From Opitutaceae bacterium (GTDB taxonomy: Bacteria > Verrucomicrobiota > Verrucomicrobiia > Opitutales > Opitutaceae): DNA of 38,360 nt. Positions within the stretch are counted from its first letter, which is position 1; every line of letters starts with the position of its first letter. A model generated the notes under the pieces. The model saw only the letters and a list, made by a program, of their open reading frames with translations, did no database searches and was not told the origin of the DNA. Shown piece by piece: positions 24,138 through 32,184 of the stretch. Both the position numbers and the translations under genes were made by a program. The stretch covers positions 1-38,360 of the forward strand of contig JABIRI010000134.1 of assembly GCA_018667915.1 (NCBI GenBank), written 5' to 3'.

Positions 24138-26047
24138 GGAGTTTCAGGAGATTCGGATAAGACGGTAAGACCTTTGAGAGACCTCGTCGGAGCGGGAAAG
24201 AGATAAGAGGAGAAGTATCCCACGATCATGCAAGACGCTACTGCGGCAGGATTTAGTAGAATCGGGCTCACGTGGGGGGCGAGAAATATCGCACAGGCCA
24301 CGCTGGCGGCGGTGCCGAGGAGGGCGCCTTGCCAATTTGCTCTGCGGGTGAACATGCCCAGTGCATACGTGCCGGCAAATCCACCACCGAGGATGGCGGT
24401 CAATTGCAGCATCGCATCAAACATGGACTTGATGTCGAAAAAGGTGAAGAGCACCGCCACGACCGTGCTGATGATTCCGGCGAGGATGGTGACAATGTAG
24501 GCGAGACGGAGGCTTTTCGCTTCGGTCGAGTTCTTCGAGAGGCGTTCGTAGAAATCAACGGAAGTGAGGGTCGCGACGCTATTGAGTCCGCTGGAGAGGG
24601 TCGACATGGATGCCGCAAACAGACCGGCGATGATCAGTCCGGTAATACCCATGGGAAGTTCAGCGGCGATGAAGACGGGGAACGTGGCATCGGTATCGAT
24701 CAGCGGGTTGAGCCGTTCGGGATGCGTTTTGTAGAAGGCATACAGCGCGGTGCCGATGGAGTAGAAAAGGAAGCTGCCGGGAATGACGACGGCGGCGAGC
24801 GTGAGCACGGAGGAACGGGCCTCTTTGTCATCTCGTGTGGCGAGCACCCGTTGCATCATCACCTGTTCTTTTGGCCATGTCGGCACATCGGTGGCTACGA
24901 CGAGCAGAATAGCCCAGATGGTTGGGGTCGCGAAGTCCCAGCTCAGATCGAACAACTTCGCTTTATCCTCTGCGTTTGCGATGGAGATGATCTCCGTGAT
25001 GCCGCCGTCGACGCCTACAATCACGTATCCGATGGCGAACAAGGCCCCACCGACCATCACGAAGACTTGGATCACATCCGTCCAGATCACCGCTTTCATG
25101 CCGCCGATGAGCGTATAGATCGTAGTGACGATACCCATCAGCACGATACACATCACAACATTGGCACCGGTGACACTGGCGATGGCGAGAGCCGGCAGGT
25201 AAAGCACCACACTCAAGCGGCCGACCAATTGGAAAAGGATGACCAGCGCACTCGCCATCAACCGGATCGAGGGGTGAAACCGGATCTCCAAGTAGTTGTA
25301 GATGGAAATCAGATTCAGGCGCCGAATCATCGGGATAATCTTGTAGGCAACAAAAAGCAGTCCGAATACGCCCACGCACTGTTGCGAGAGATAGAGCCAA
25401 TCCGTGCGGAAAGAGAGCGCCGGAATAGCGATGAAGCTAATCGCACTGGTGCCCGTGGCATAAAGACTGAGGCCAGCGGCCCACCACGGAACGTCGCGCC
25501 CAGCCAAGAAATAGTCCGTCGTCGAACCGGCCTCCCGTTTCTCGCGGTTATAACAATACCAACCTACTCCAAGCATCGCGAGCAGGTAGCCGGTGATCAT
25601 GATCCAGTCGATCATGGGGAGTGATGTCACCGTTTGCACCAGTTCCACCACCGTAGGACTGGCCTGACCTTCGATCTCAAAAAGAAACCCGCGATCAATG
25701 GGTTGAATTTTGATGGGTTCGCCGGGAAGTTCGAACGACCCCGCTGAAACCCATGTATCGGTAATGGCGTGATAGGTGAGGAGTTTGAAGGAAGAATCAT
25801 CCGCACGCGTCAGTCCCAGAAAAAATGCCTGACCTGATCCACTCGTGACATCGCTATAAAGCGGGAACGGAGAGGGCGCATGACCATCAGGCAGATCCGT
25901 GACCTCGGTGACGATATTCGTGGCTTCAGTGCTCGTGACGATCCGGGACCTTACATCGACTAACTCATTCTCAGCTAATACAGTTGCAGTGGATCCGCCT
26001 AGCAAAAGCAGCGAAGTCACAATAAAGCGGAGAAGGGAGTTTGGCAT
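24134..26047 (-). CDS. Sodium/solute symporter (SSS family) with extra N-terminal periplasmic domain
   Basis: A 637-residue protein. Residues 1-25 form a signal peptide (MPNSLLRFIVTSLLLLGGST, cut near VLAEN). Residues about 28-140 form a soluble, strand-rich segment (FKLLTYHAITDTWVSAGSFELPG) that looks like one or two blades of a kelch-type propeller. The SSS transporter core then begins at MIDWIMITGYLLAMLGVGWY and continues with SSS motifs such as FLAGRDVPWWAAGLSLYATG and GLFAASMSTLSSGLNSVATL. SSS proteins of this type import sugars or sialic acid with sodium. In related bacteria some SSS transporters are fused to a whole kelch/mutarotase propeller, and here only a short part seems left. It heads an operon with the dehydrogenase and mutarotase-like genes and is preceded by a LacI-type site at 26155-26170. 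Confidence 0.9.
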   Translation of the reverse strand: MPNSLLRFIVTSLLLLGGSTATVLAENELVDVRSRIVTSTEATNIVTEVTDLPDGHAPSPFPLYSDVTSGSGQAFFLGLTRADDSSFKLLTYHAITDTWVSAGSFELPGEPIKIQPIDRGFLFEIEGQASPTVVELVQTVTSLPMIDWIMITGYLLAMLGVGWYCYNREKREAGSTTDYFLAGRDVPWWAAGLSLYATGTSAISFIAIPALSFRTDWLYLSQQCVGVFGLLFVAYKIIPMIRRLNLISIYNYLEIRFHPSIRLMASALVILFQLVGRLSVVLYLPALAIASVTGANVVMCIVLMGIVTTIYTLIGGMKAVIWTDVIQVFVMVGGALFAIGYVIVGVDGGITEIISIANAEDKAKLFDLSWDFATPTIWAILLVVATDVPTWPKEQVMMQRVLATRDDKEARSSVLTLAAVVIPGSFLFYSIGTALYAFYKTHPERLNPLIDTDATFPVFIAAELPMGITGLIIAGLFAASMSTLSSGLNSVATLTSVDFYERLSKNSTEAKSLRLAYIVTILAGIISTVVAVLFTFFDIKSMFDAMLQLTAILGGGFAGTYALGMFTRRANWQGALLGTAASVACAIFLAPHVSPILLNPAAVASCMIVGYFSSYLFPAPTRSLKGLTVLSESPETP

Positions 26048-26154
26048 GGGGTAAAACGGGTGATTCGCCAGACATTTTAACGGCCGTAGCGGGTCAATTG
26101 GGGTATGAAAAAATGAACGACGTTTCAGAAATTACGAGGCGATAGGTAAATTAA

Positions 26155-26170
26155 TTTCATGAAATTTCAT
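26155..26170. promoter_or_regulatory. Putative LacI-type operator of the symporter operon
   Basis: Two overlapping perfect palindromes, TTTCATGAAA (26155-26164) and ATGAAATTTCAT (26159-26170), lie 108 bp upstream of the symporter start. The second is identical to the palindrome at 8762-8773 in front of the LacI-family gene. TTTCAGAAA near 26123 may be an extra weak site. Confidence 0.65.
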
Positions 26171-26285
26171 TCAGCGTTAAGCGTGAAATCCCTGCCGCCG
26201 GCGATCCGATTGCCCGCGAGACCCGACTCGCCCAGTGGAGAAGCGGCATAACCCATTGATTCTGTGGGAGGGTGAGGATTGAAGA

Positions 26286-27098
26286 TTACCCGATGATGTC
26301 TTCGGCGTGTCGGACCGCCTCCAACCAACCTGCGGGTCCGATGGCGGGTATCCGATGCAAACGAGGCAGATCTATCGCGTGCCAAGCTCCGGCGGGTTGT
26401 TGCACGAGATACGGCATATCGGCCGCTTTCAGCATGTCCGCGTCGTTCGAACTGTCTCCAATCGCGATGGAGGTGACCAGCCCGTCAATCAGGGACGAAT
26501 ACGCTTCGACGACCCTCTGAAGTGCGGTGCCTTTGTTACAGCTGACGGCACTTACGGTAAAGAATCGGCCGCCGCACAAACATTGGAGGCCATGACTGGT
26601 GAAGGCGGTTTGCACCTCGGCCCATTGGCGCGGGTCAAGCTGGACGGTGAGTGTTTCACTGAAGTCTCGCAGTCGTGCTCGGTGGGCGGCGCCTTCCGAG
26701 AGGCCCGTCAATGTCGCGACTTCTTGGTCACTTAGATTAGCGTAGGGTTTCAGATCGATATTGAGGCAGGCCGATACGACGCTGATTTTCTCTTGAATCA
26801 TGTCCGCGGAGGTGCCGAGTCCGATGAGGCGGCCTCCTTCCGGTAACGGGCTATCATTCTGATCCGGAAAAAGAGGACAGTTTGGGGGCAAGTAAATGCC
26901 GCTGCCATTTTCCACGATACCGATCGTATCGATCTGCATCTCTTGCATGAGCGACTGTTGCTCGCGCCGGGTTTTGGAGGAGCAAAATACGACCGGTACG
27001 CCTTGAGCCAAAAGGGCCTGAACCCGCGGAGTGGTCAGTTCCGCCGAGTAGGTTTCGAAGTCGATCAGGGTGCCATCGAGATCGGTGAAAACGATCAT
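26286..27098 (-). CDS. mpgP: Mannosyl-3-phosphoglycerate phosphatase
   Basis: A 270-residue HAD-superfamily (IIB) phosphatase that dephosphorylates mannosyl-3-phosphoglycerate to mannosylglycerate. The motifs are FTDLDGTL (Asp6 nucleophile, Asp8 acid/base), CSSKT (Ser40/Ser41, motif II), Lys189 in CNKGTAL and GDSSNDADML (214-223, magnesium-binding). Length fits the family. It starts 1 bp after the stop of the synthase gene, so the two are a tight synthesis operon. Glucosyl-3-phosphoglycerate could be an alternative substrate, but the synthase upstream is clearly of the mannosyl type. Confidence 0.92.
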   Translation of the reverse strand: MIVFTDLDGTLIDFETYSAELTTPRVQALLAQGVPVVFCSSKTRREQQSLMQEMQIDTIGIVENGSGIYLPPNCPLFPDQNDSPLPEGGRLIGLGTSADMIQEKISVVSACLNIDLKPYANLSDQEVATLTGLSEGAAHRARLRDFSETLTVQLDPRQWAEVQTAFTSHGLQCLCGGRFFTVSAVSCNKGTALQRVVEAYSSLIDGLVTSIAIGDSSNDADMLKAADMPYLVQQPAGAWHAIDLPRLHRIPAIGPAGWLEAVRHAEDIIG

Positions 27099-27099
27099 A

Positions 27100-28287
27100 T
27101 CAGGCCCGCACCGTCACAGCGTTGAAATTGAGCGACGCATCGCAGCCCGCCATGAACTCATCCAGATTGAGCTCCGATAGTGAAGGGTAGATTCGGACGG
27201 GCGCAATTTCTGCCGGGGCAGTCTCTCCCCGGCGGGCGCGCACGTTGTCCATGATCTCGCGCTTGAGCAGTTCGGGACAAATCGGGGAGTGGTAAATGAC
27301 CGATAGAGACGCATCGATCATATCCTCGACGTGATCATCGCCCTTGGATTCATGCATATGAGGATTGCGCGATTCGATCTGACAAATGGTGACCTTTTCA
27401 CGGACGAGTTCGGGGTCAGTTGAATCGAGAATGCCGCCGTATTGCTCCAAGAGATTCATGTAGTGATGCGTCTCCACGGCGTATCCGGCAGCGAATTCCA
27501 ACTTCAGGGCGAGATCGACCGTAAGCGCGTGTTCGCCGGCGTTGCCCGTTTTTACGATCTCGGTTTCGAACCCGCTAAATTGCGTGAGTAAACGGTTGAG
27601 CATCGCGTTTGAATTCACCGAACTGCGCCCCCATTTCGCGAAGAACAAATTATTCTCCATCACCTTCGGTTTTGAGTGCCAGGAAATGCGCACAAATGTG
27701 TTTTTGCCGGGGTTCATGGCGAAACCGGCCGCGTATTCGTTCACGTATTCCTGCACCGCGCCGGGGAAGTAGTTGTCGCTGTCGACAAACCCCAAGTATT
27801 TTTTACCGAGCCATTTGGCGAGAAGGGTTCCGACGATCATCCCCTCGGCTTTGCCGGAGCGAACGATACCGGTTTCATCCAACAGGTGTTCGTAGCCCGC
27901 GTTCCCAAACGCTTGGGCCAACCCGGGGTCCTTTTGATGCACCACCAGAATCTTTTTGCCCGTGAAACGTCCGAAGTTCTCGAGCGCTTCCTTTTCCAAA
28001 CCAAAACGATCCACCGGCCCTCGGGGGCTGTTAGAGACGACGATGACCTGGCAGGGGCTTGGAATGCCAACCAGCACGCCTTCGATAAGCTTCAGGCGTT
28101 CGTTTTTAACCGGCACCACAATGGCCATTTCACGCATGCGATCGTGCAGGACTTCGCCGGGAACCCGCTCCACCATGGAGTCGTTTTCATGCGGGCCAGT
28201 GCCGCCATCCAATTCGTAGACTTTTTGGAGTCCGTAGATTTGGAGGGAGCCGATTCGTTCGCAGTCTCGTGGTATTTCAAGTCTCAT
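27100..28287 (-). CDS. mpgS: Mannosyl-3-phosphoglycerate synthase (GT55)
   Basis: A 395-residue cytoplasmic glycosyltransferase joining GDP-mannose and 3-phosphoglycerate. The N-terminus MRLEIPRDCERIG is close to the Thermus enzyme as I remember it. GT55 features are IVVPVKNERLKLIEGVL (56-72), HQKDP (117-121), RSGKAEGMI (143-151), the metal-binding FVDSDNYFPGAV with Asp169 and Asp171, and GNAGEHAL. Mannosylglycerate is a compatible solute of thermophiles and halophiles and of some marine bacteria, protecting against salt or heat. The gene is followed by mpgP and diverges from the hydrolase at 28334, with a 46-bp region between starts, so synthesis and breakdown are probably controlled together. 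Confidence 0.95.
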   Translation of the reverse strand: MRLEIPRDCERIGSLQIYGLQKVYELDGGTGPHENDSMVERVPGEVLHDRMREMAIVVPVKNERLKLIEGVLVGIPSPCQVIVVSNSPRGPVDRFGLEKEALENFGRFTGKKILVVHQKDPGLAQAFGNAGYEHLLDETGIVRSGKAEGMIVGTLLAKWLGKKYLGFVDSDNYFPGAVQEYVNEYAAGFAMNPGKNTFVRISWHSKPKVMENNLFFAKWGRSSVNSNAMLNRLLTQFSGFETEIVKTGNAGEHALTVDLALKLEFAAGYAVETHHYMNLLEQYGGILDSTDPELVREKVTICQIESRNPHMHESKGDDHVEDMIDASLSVIYHSPICPELLKREIMDNVRARRGETAPAEIAPVRIYPSLSELNLDEFMAGCDASLNFNAVTVRA

Positions 28288-28333
28288 AATTCGCAGTGTT
28301 TACCTGCTCGCGGAGGGCGGCGGGCGCATTTAC

Positions 28334-29719
28334 ATGAGCAGACCTAATGCCAAATCGATCGATTTGGATGAAATCGGCCCAGGATCTGCTTTTAGCCGTG
28401 ACGCATTGTCATCCCCAAAACCCTCTACTGTTCCCGAACCCCGCTCGCTCGAGCTGGATCGTCGGGCCCTGACCATCCTTCGCCAAAACGAATGGGGTGG
28501 CTACACGCTGCCCACCCGGGGGCTCTATCCCTATCAATGGAACTGGGACAGTATGTTCGTTGCGTTGGGACTGGCGGAGTTCGACCTCGACCGAGCGTGG
28601 ACCGAAGTTGAAACCCTCTTTGAGGGCCAATGGGCGAATGGCATGGCCGCCCATATTGTATTTCGCCAAGACGATCCCAGTTACTTTCCCGGACCATCGA
28701 TTTGGCGTGCAGAGGGATCGGAGTTGCCGACCTCAGGCTGTTCCCAGCCACCCGTCGCGTCCACGGTGGTCCGCGATCTGTATGAACGGGAGCCGGTAAG
28801 TGGGCGGGCGTATTTGGAGAAACTATTTCCCAAACTCATGGCCTGGCATCGCTGGTTTCACACCATGCGCGTTATCAGCGGCGGTGCGGCCATAGCGGTC
28901 ACGCATCCGTGGGAATCGGGTCGAGACAATTCACCGGATTGGGACGCTGCCCTGGCTAATGTCGACCCCGCGGGGATTGCTCCCTATACTCGGCGCGACA
29001 CCGGACATGTCGACGCGGCGATGCGTCCGACCAGCGCCGAATACGACCGGTATTTGAAGTTGGTTGAATACGGCCGCCAAACCGGGTGGGACCACGCGCA
29101 CATTACCCGCGAGGGGCCCTTCGCCGTGGCGGATCCGGGAGTGACGTTTATCCTCATGCGCGCGGATCGTGATCTGAAGGCGCTGGCACTGATTTTGGAT
29201 AAGCAAGACTCGGCCCATGAAATCGACACTTGGTTATATCATGCCGAAGAGGCCGCCGACTATTTGTGGAGCGAAACGATGGGGGCATATGCCGCTCGAG
29301 ACCTCCGCACGGATAAAGCGGCAACGGGCGTGTCGAGTGTCGCGTTTCTATCCTACTACGCGGGAATTTCCGTGCCGCGACGAGACGCCAAACTACAAGT
29401 AACCTTGCAACGAATACTCGATGCCGCGCCTTACGCCCTGCCGAGTTTTGACCCGGAGCATCCGCGATTCGATTCACGCCGTTATTGGCGCGGTCCGGCC
29501 TGGGCGGTGGTCAACTATCTTGTTTCGCGGGGTCTCGCGGAATACGGATTCATCCTCAAGGCGGAACGCATTCGTGGTGATACTCGGCGCATGATTCGAA
29601 AATCGGGATTCTTCGAATACTTCGACCCCATCACCGGAGCTGGTGCCGGGGGCGATGACTTTGCCTGGACCGCCGCGATGTGGCTTTGCTGGGCCTCACC
29701 GACGACGGATGCGAGTTAG
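28334..29719 (+). CDS. GH63 mannosylglycerate / glucosylglycerate hydrolase
   Basis: A 461-residue cytoplasmic inverting hydrolase of the GH63 subgroup that cleaves mannosylglycerate and glucosylglycerate to sugar and glycerate, known in Thermus, Rubrobacter and Selaginella. Family features are YPYQWNWDSMFVALGL (about residues 65-80), HPWESGRDNSPDWD, RYWRGPAWAVVNYL and GGDDFAWTAAMWL near the C-terminus, carrying the conserved acids of the (alpha/alpha)6 barrel. The first about 35 residues are low in homology and the start could be later. It diverges from the synthase gene and ends 18 bp before a pair of REP-like hairpins. With mpgS and mpgP it makes a complete turnover cycle. Confidence 0.88.
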   Translation: MSRPNAKSIDLDEIGPGSAFSRDALSSPKPSTVPEPRSLELDRRALTILRQNEWGGYTLPTRGLYPYQWNWDSMFVALGLAEFDLDRAWTEVETLFEGQWANGMAAHIVFRQDDPSYFPGPSIWRAEGSELPTSGCSQPPVASTVVRDLYEREPVSGRAYLEKLFPKLMAWHRWFHTMRVISGGAAIAVTHPWESGRDNSPDWDAALANVDPAGIAPYTRRDTGHVDAAMRPTSAEYDRYLKLVEYGRQTGWDHAHITREGPFAVADPGVTFILMRADRDLKALALILDKQDSAHEIDTWLYHAEEAADYLWSETMGAYAARDLRTDKAATGVSSVAFLSYYAGISVPRRDAKLQVTLQRILDAAPYALPSFDPEHPRFDSRRYWRGPAWAVVNYLVSRGLAEYGFILKAERIRGDTRRMIRKSGFFEYFDPITGAGAGGDDFAWTAAMWLCWASPTTDAS

Positions 29720-29736
29720 GAGGGTGCTCTCGGATT

Positions 29737-29804
29737 GTCGGGCGTAAAGCCCGACCCACATTTCCGAACCCGCGCGTTGCGGTGGGTCGGGCCTTACGCC
29801 CGAC
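29737..29804. repeat. Inverted pair of REP-like hairpins (BIME-like)
   Basis: Copy 1 is GTCGGGC (29737-29743) / GCCCGAC (29749-29755) with loop GTAAA. Copy 2 is GTCGGGC (29786-29792) / GCCCGAC (29798-29804) with loop CTTAC. Each has a GTGGG foot, pointing toward each other across 30 bp. The pair lies between convergent genes and can serve as a bidirectional transcription barrier. A third copy lies inside the gene at 981-1004. Confidence 0.82.
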
Positions 29805-29816
29805 AGTGTCGGATTG

Positions 29817-31118
29817 TTAGGCTGACCCTGATCCTCGGGTCACCGCCGCGAGGATCTTGGCGCCGGTGAGTCGTTGTTCCGGACTGAGCGAGTGGGGAGT
29901 TTTGTTGCCGTGAATTTCGGCCATTTTCGCGAAGTTGGTTTGCGCCGATTTTACGAAATCCTCGACCGATTCCTCGTGGCCGCAGAGTTTCATGATCTCG
30001 GGCAACCACTGGTGGCCATAGCGCACGTGGTTTTGTTCGTCGTTGCGATCGAAGGCGAGCAAGGTGTCGGCTTCGAAATCGTTCAGCTCGCGGATGCGAT
30101 CCATGATCGTCGCTTTGGTGGCGAAACTGCCCGCCTCGAATTCCATCGTCATCAACGCGTAGCGTTCGGCGGGCGGCATTTGGACGAGGATATTGTAGAG
30201 GTCGAGGGAGTGCTCGATCGTCATCAGGTCGAAGCCGAGTTTTGGCAGCTGACGGTAGCCGAATTGGCTATGGCGTGACTCGTCCCAAAGATGACGAGCA
30301 AGGTCATGGTGCAGATCAAACGGAGCTTCGAGCGTTTCGACGAACACAGTTGCGAGGTAGTCGACGGCGTCCAGTTCCATCATGAGCCATATGTAGATCA
30401 TGACGCGAATCACGCGGGCATCCGTGGTGGGATCTTCCAACCAATCACGCACGATCGGCGTCTCGTCGGGATTTTTACTGAACACACTTGAACAAAGTGG
30501 ATATGGACCCCGGTTACAGGTGGCCGGGTGGGTGTAGGGTGCCGCTTCGTGTTGCCACGTCAGGTCGGCCGTGCCGTCGGCATGGAGAGTCGCGATCGCG
30601 GAGCTGAGATGTTCGCACCAGGCGTGCGTATCAACCGATTCATTGAGATGGGGCTCCATTTCTTCCGCATGGCGTTCTTCGTCGCCGATAAATTCTTCAA
30701 CCAGTTTGCGCGATGGCCAATCGGCGAGGTGGTGGGTGGCCTCAAGGTAGTGGCGATAGGAGGCGAGCACGTGTGGTTTCAATACCCGATAGAATCCCGC
30801 CAGCAGGGTGTCAGGATCTGAGGGCGTGATCGCCTCAGCAAACACCCGCCAAATCGCGGGGCGCACGGAGTCGGTCTTGCCAAAACCAGTCAACTCTCGG
30901 CCACGTTCACGCAGGAAACGGGCATGGCCTGCGCTCTCCCAAACATGCTGGCAAACGAGGTATTTCAGATCCGGTTCACCGACGCGGGGAACGAGTGTTG
31001 TGGCACTGGAGATGAAGGCGCGTTCGAGTTCGAAGAGCTCGCGCTGGAGACGGGCCATTTCCTGCACGGCCGCGGTGCGGCCGCCGGATGAAGGAGGGGT
31101 GAGGGTGGCGGTAGACAC
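29817..31118 (-). CDS. Tandem ferritin-like (di-iron) domain protein
   Basis: A 433-residue all-helical protein with two ferritin-like four-helix bundles. The first has Glu30/Glu32, Glu61 with His65 (ESAGH, one residue longer than ExxH), Glu126 and Glu147-x-x-His150 (EERH). The second has Glu248, Glu280-x-x-His283 (ESRH), Glu326/Glu328 and Glu361-x-x-His364 (EQNH). Both bundles thus appear able to bind two metals, as in di-iron oxygenases. No signal peptide. The start is a GTG at 31118; Met21 is an alternative. It lies 20 bp downstream of the dioxygenase gene and probably forms one transcript with it. Substrate and family name are not known to me; an oxidative enzyme is the best guess, with iron storage unlikely for a tandem monomeric layout. 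Confidence 0.7.
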   Translation of the reverse strand: MSTATLTPPSSGGRTAAVQEMARLQRELFELERAFISSATTLVPRVGEPDLKYLVCQHVWESAGHARFLRERGRELTGFGKTDSVRPAIWRVFAEAITPSDPDTLLAGFYRVLKPHVLASYRHYLEATHHLADWPSRKLVEEFIGDEERHAEEMEPHLNESVDTHAWCEHLSSAIATLHADGTADLTWQHEAAPYTHPATCNRGPYPLCSSVFSKNPDETPIVRDWLEDPTTDARVIRVMIYIWLMMELDAVDYLATVFVETLEAPFDLHHDLARHLWDESRHSQFGYRQLPKLGFDLMTIEHSLDLYNILVQMPPAERYALMTMEFEAGSFATKATIMDRIRELNDFEADTLLAFDRNDEQNHVRYGHQWLPEIMKLCGHEESVEDFVKSAQTNFAKMAEIHGNKTPHSLSPEQRLTGAKILAAVTRGSGSA

Positions 31119-31138
31119 GGGAAGGAGGGAGGGTTGTC

Positions 31139-32065
31139 TTAGCAGATGCGGCCGCGCTTGCCGGCTTTAGCGTGGCCGGGAGGTTTCGGGCCGACCCAGC
31201 GTTCATCGATGGGCTCGGAAGCGCGTTGGTAGCGGCAATCGCTAGATATGCGGAGGCGATTTTCGGTTTGGTTATCGAGCGAAGCGTGGACGAGAAACAT
31301 ACCGAAGGTGATGAAATCGCCGGCTTCGAATTCGGCGGTCAGCCAGCGCCCGCCAAACTTGTTGCGCACGAAGGGAGGGTTATGGGAAAGCGAACCGGTA
31401 AACGTCCAGCCGCCATCCTCGGCGCGGGCAACTTGTTCGGGTTTGTTTTCGCAATAGGCGTCGACGTCACGGTAGACGTAATTTTCGAGCAAATCCATGC
31501 GTTGATTCGATTTCTCTAGCACCATGAGTCCCCCGAGTTCGAAAGAGATGTCCCCGTAAGGAACCCATGCCGTCATATGGCGATGTGTTCCACGTCCCAT
31601 GTAAGGCAAGTCGCAGTGGGGGTTGGTGCCGTTGCCGGGAGGCATGGCCCGAAGCCAAGTGAAGTCGTAGTGTCGCACGTCCTCTTCGTAGAATTTCTTG
31701 TAGAACCCCGAAAGTCGTTCGCCGTAAAGCACGTTTTGAAGGGGAGTGTTATTATCGGAAAGTTCGGGATGAAAGGCGGCTCCATAGTCGTCGGCCATGA
31801 CGGCATCCATCGTCAGATGATCGGAATTCAGGGCACCTAGGGAGGCCAAGCGATCAGTGATCTCGCGGCGGGCTTCGAGCACATCCTCACGACCGAGGTA
31901 GCCTTTCATATAGAGATAGCCGTCTTCATCGAAACGGCGGCGCAGTTCCTTGAAATCATTCTCAGCGTCGGAAGAATCGCGGAGAAGACCGATCTTGTCT
32001 TCGTCCATGTCGAGGTCGTGACCGTAGGATCGGATCTGCGGGAGGGCGGGTGCGAGTGTGCTCAT
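31139..32065 (-). CDS. Phytanoyl-CoA dioxygenase (PhyH)-family iron/2-oxoglutarate oxygenase
   Basis: A 308-residue non-haem iron oxygenase of the cupin fold. The iron-binding set is His150-x-Asp152 in NPHCDLPYMG and His260 in FGMFLVHAS; Arg270 or Arg272 in ENRLRISSD would bind 2-oxoglutarate. The N-terminal helix FDEDGYLYMKGYLGREDV is typical for PhyH proteins. I chose the ATG at 32065; the frame extends to an ATG at 32146 and neither start has a Shine-Dalgarno sequence. PhyH enzymes hydroxylate or cleave very diverse small molecules, so the substrate is open. The ferritin-like gene follows after 20 bp, and an AraC-type regulator diverges upstream. Confidence 0.85.
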   Translation of the reverse strand: MSTLAPALPQIRSYGHDLDMDEDKIGLLRDSSDAENDFKELRRRFDEDGYLYMKGYLGREDVLEARREITDRLASLGALNSDHLTMDAVMADDYGAAFHPELSDNNTPLQNVLYGERLSGFYKKFYEEDVRHYDFTWLRAMPPGNGTNPHCDLPYMGRGTHRHMTAWVPYGDISFELGGLMVLEKSNQRMDLLENYVYRDVDAYCENKPEQVARAEDGGWTFTGSLSHNPPFVRNKFGGRWLTAEFEAGDFITFGMFLVHASLDNQTENRLRISSDCRYQRASEPIDERWVGPKPPGHAKAGKRGRIC

Positions 32066-32168
32066 AGCAAAAGGGACAGGAAGAAGGGTTGCGGCGGTGG
32101 AATTTCCGTCGGCGCTAAGATAGCCGGACTCTCCGTCGTCGAACATGGTTGAAATGGGAATAAATTTG

Positions 32169-32174
32169 TATAAT
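32169..32174 (+). promoter_or_regulatory. Consensus -10 box 10 bp upstream of the AraC gene start
   Basis: A perfect TATAAT lies at 32169-32174 with the ATG at 32185. A possible -35 TTGAAA at 32149-32154 leaves only a 14-bp spacer. If used, the transcript would begin at or just before the start codon (leaderless). Confidence 0.4.
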
Positions 32175-32184
32175 TTGGTAGATT

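Noticed and set aside
24272-25624. Long open frame (450 codons) on the plus strand opposite the symporter gene
   Set aside because: Its product is rich in Asp, Glu, His and Gly without hydrophobic structure or recognisable domains, and it mirrors the codon pattern of the symporter, which is a clear family member.
26171-26285. Possible small gene between mpgP and the symporter gene
   Set aside because: Only short frames without signal or domain; the stretch is better explained as the control region of the symporter operon.
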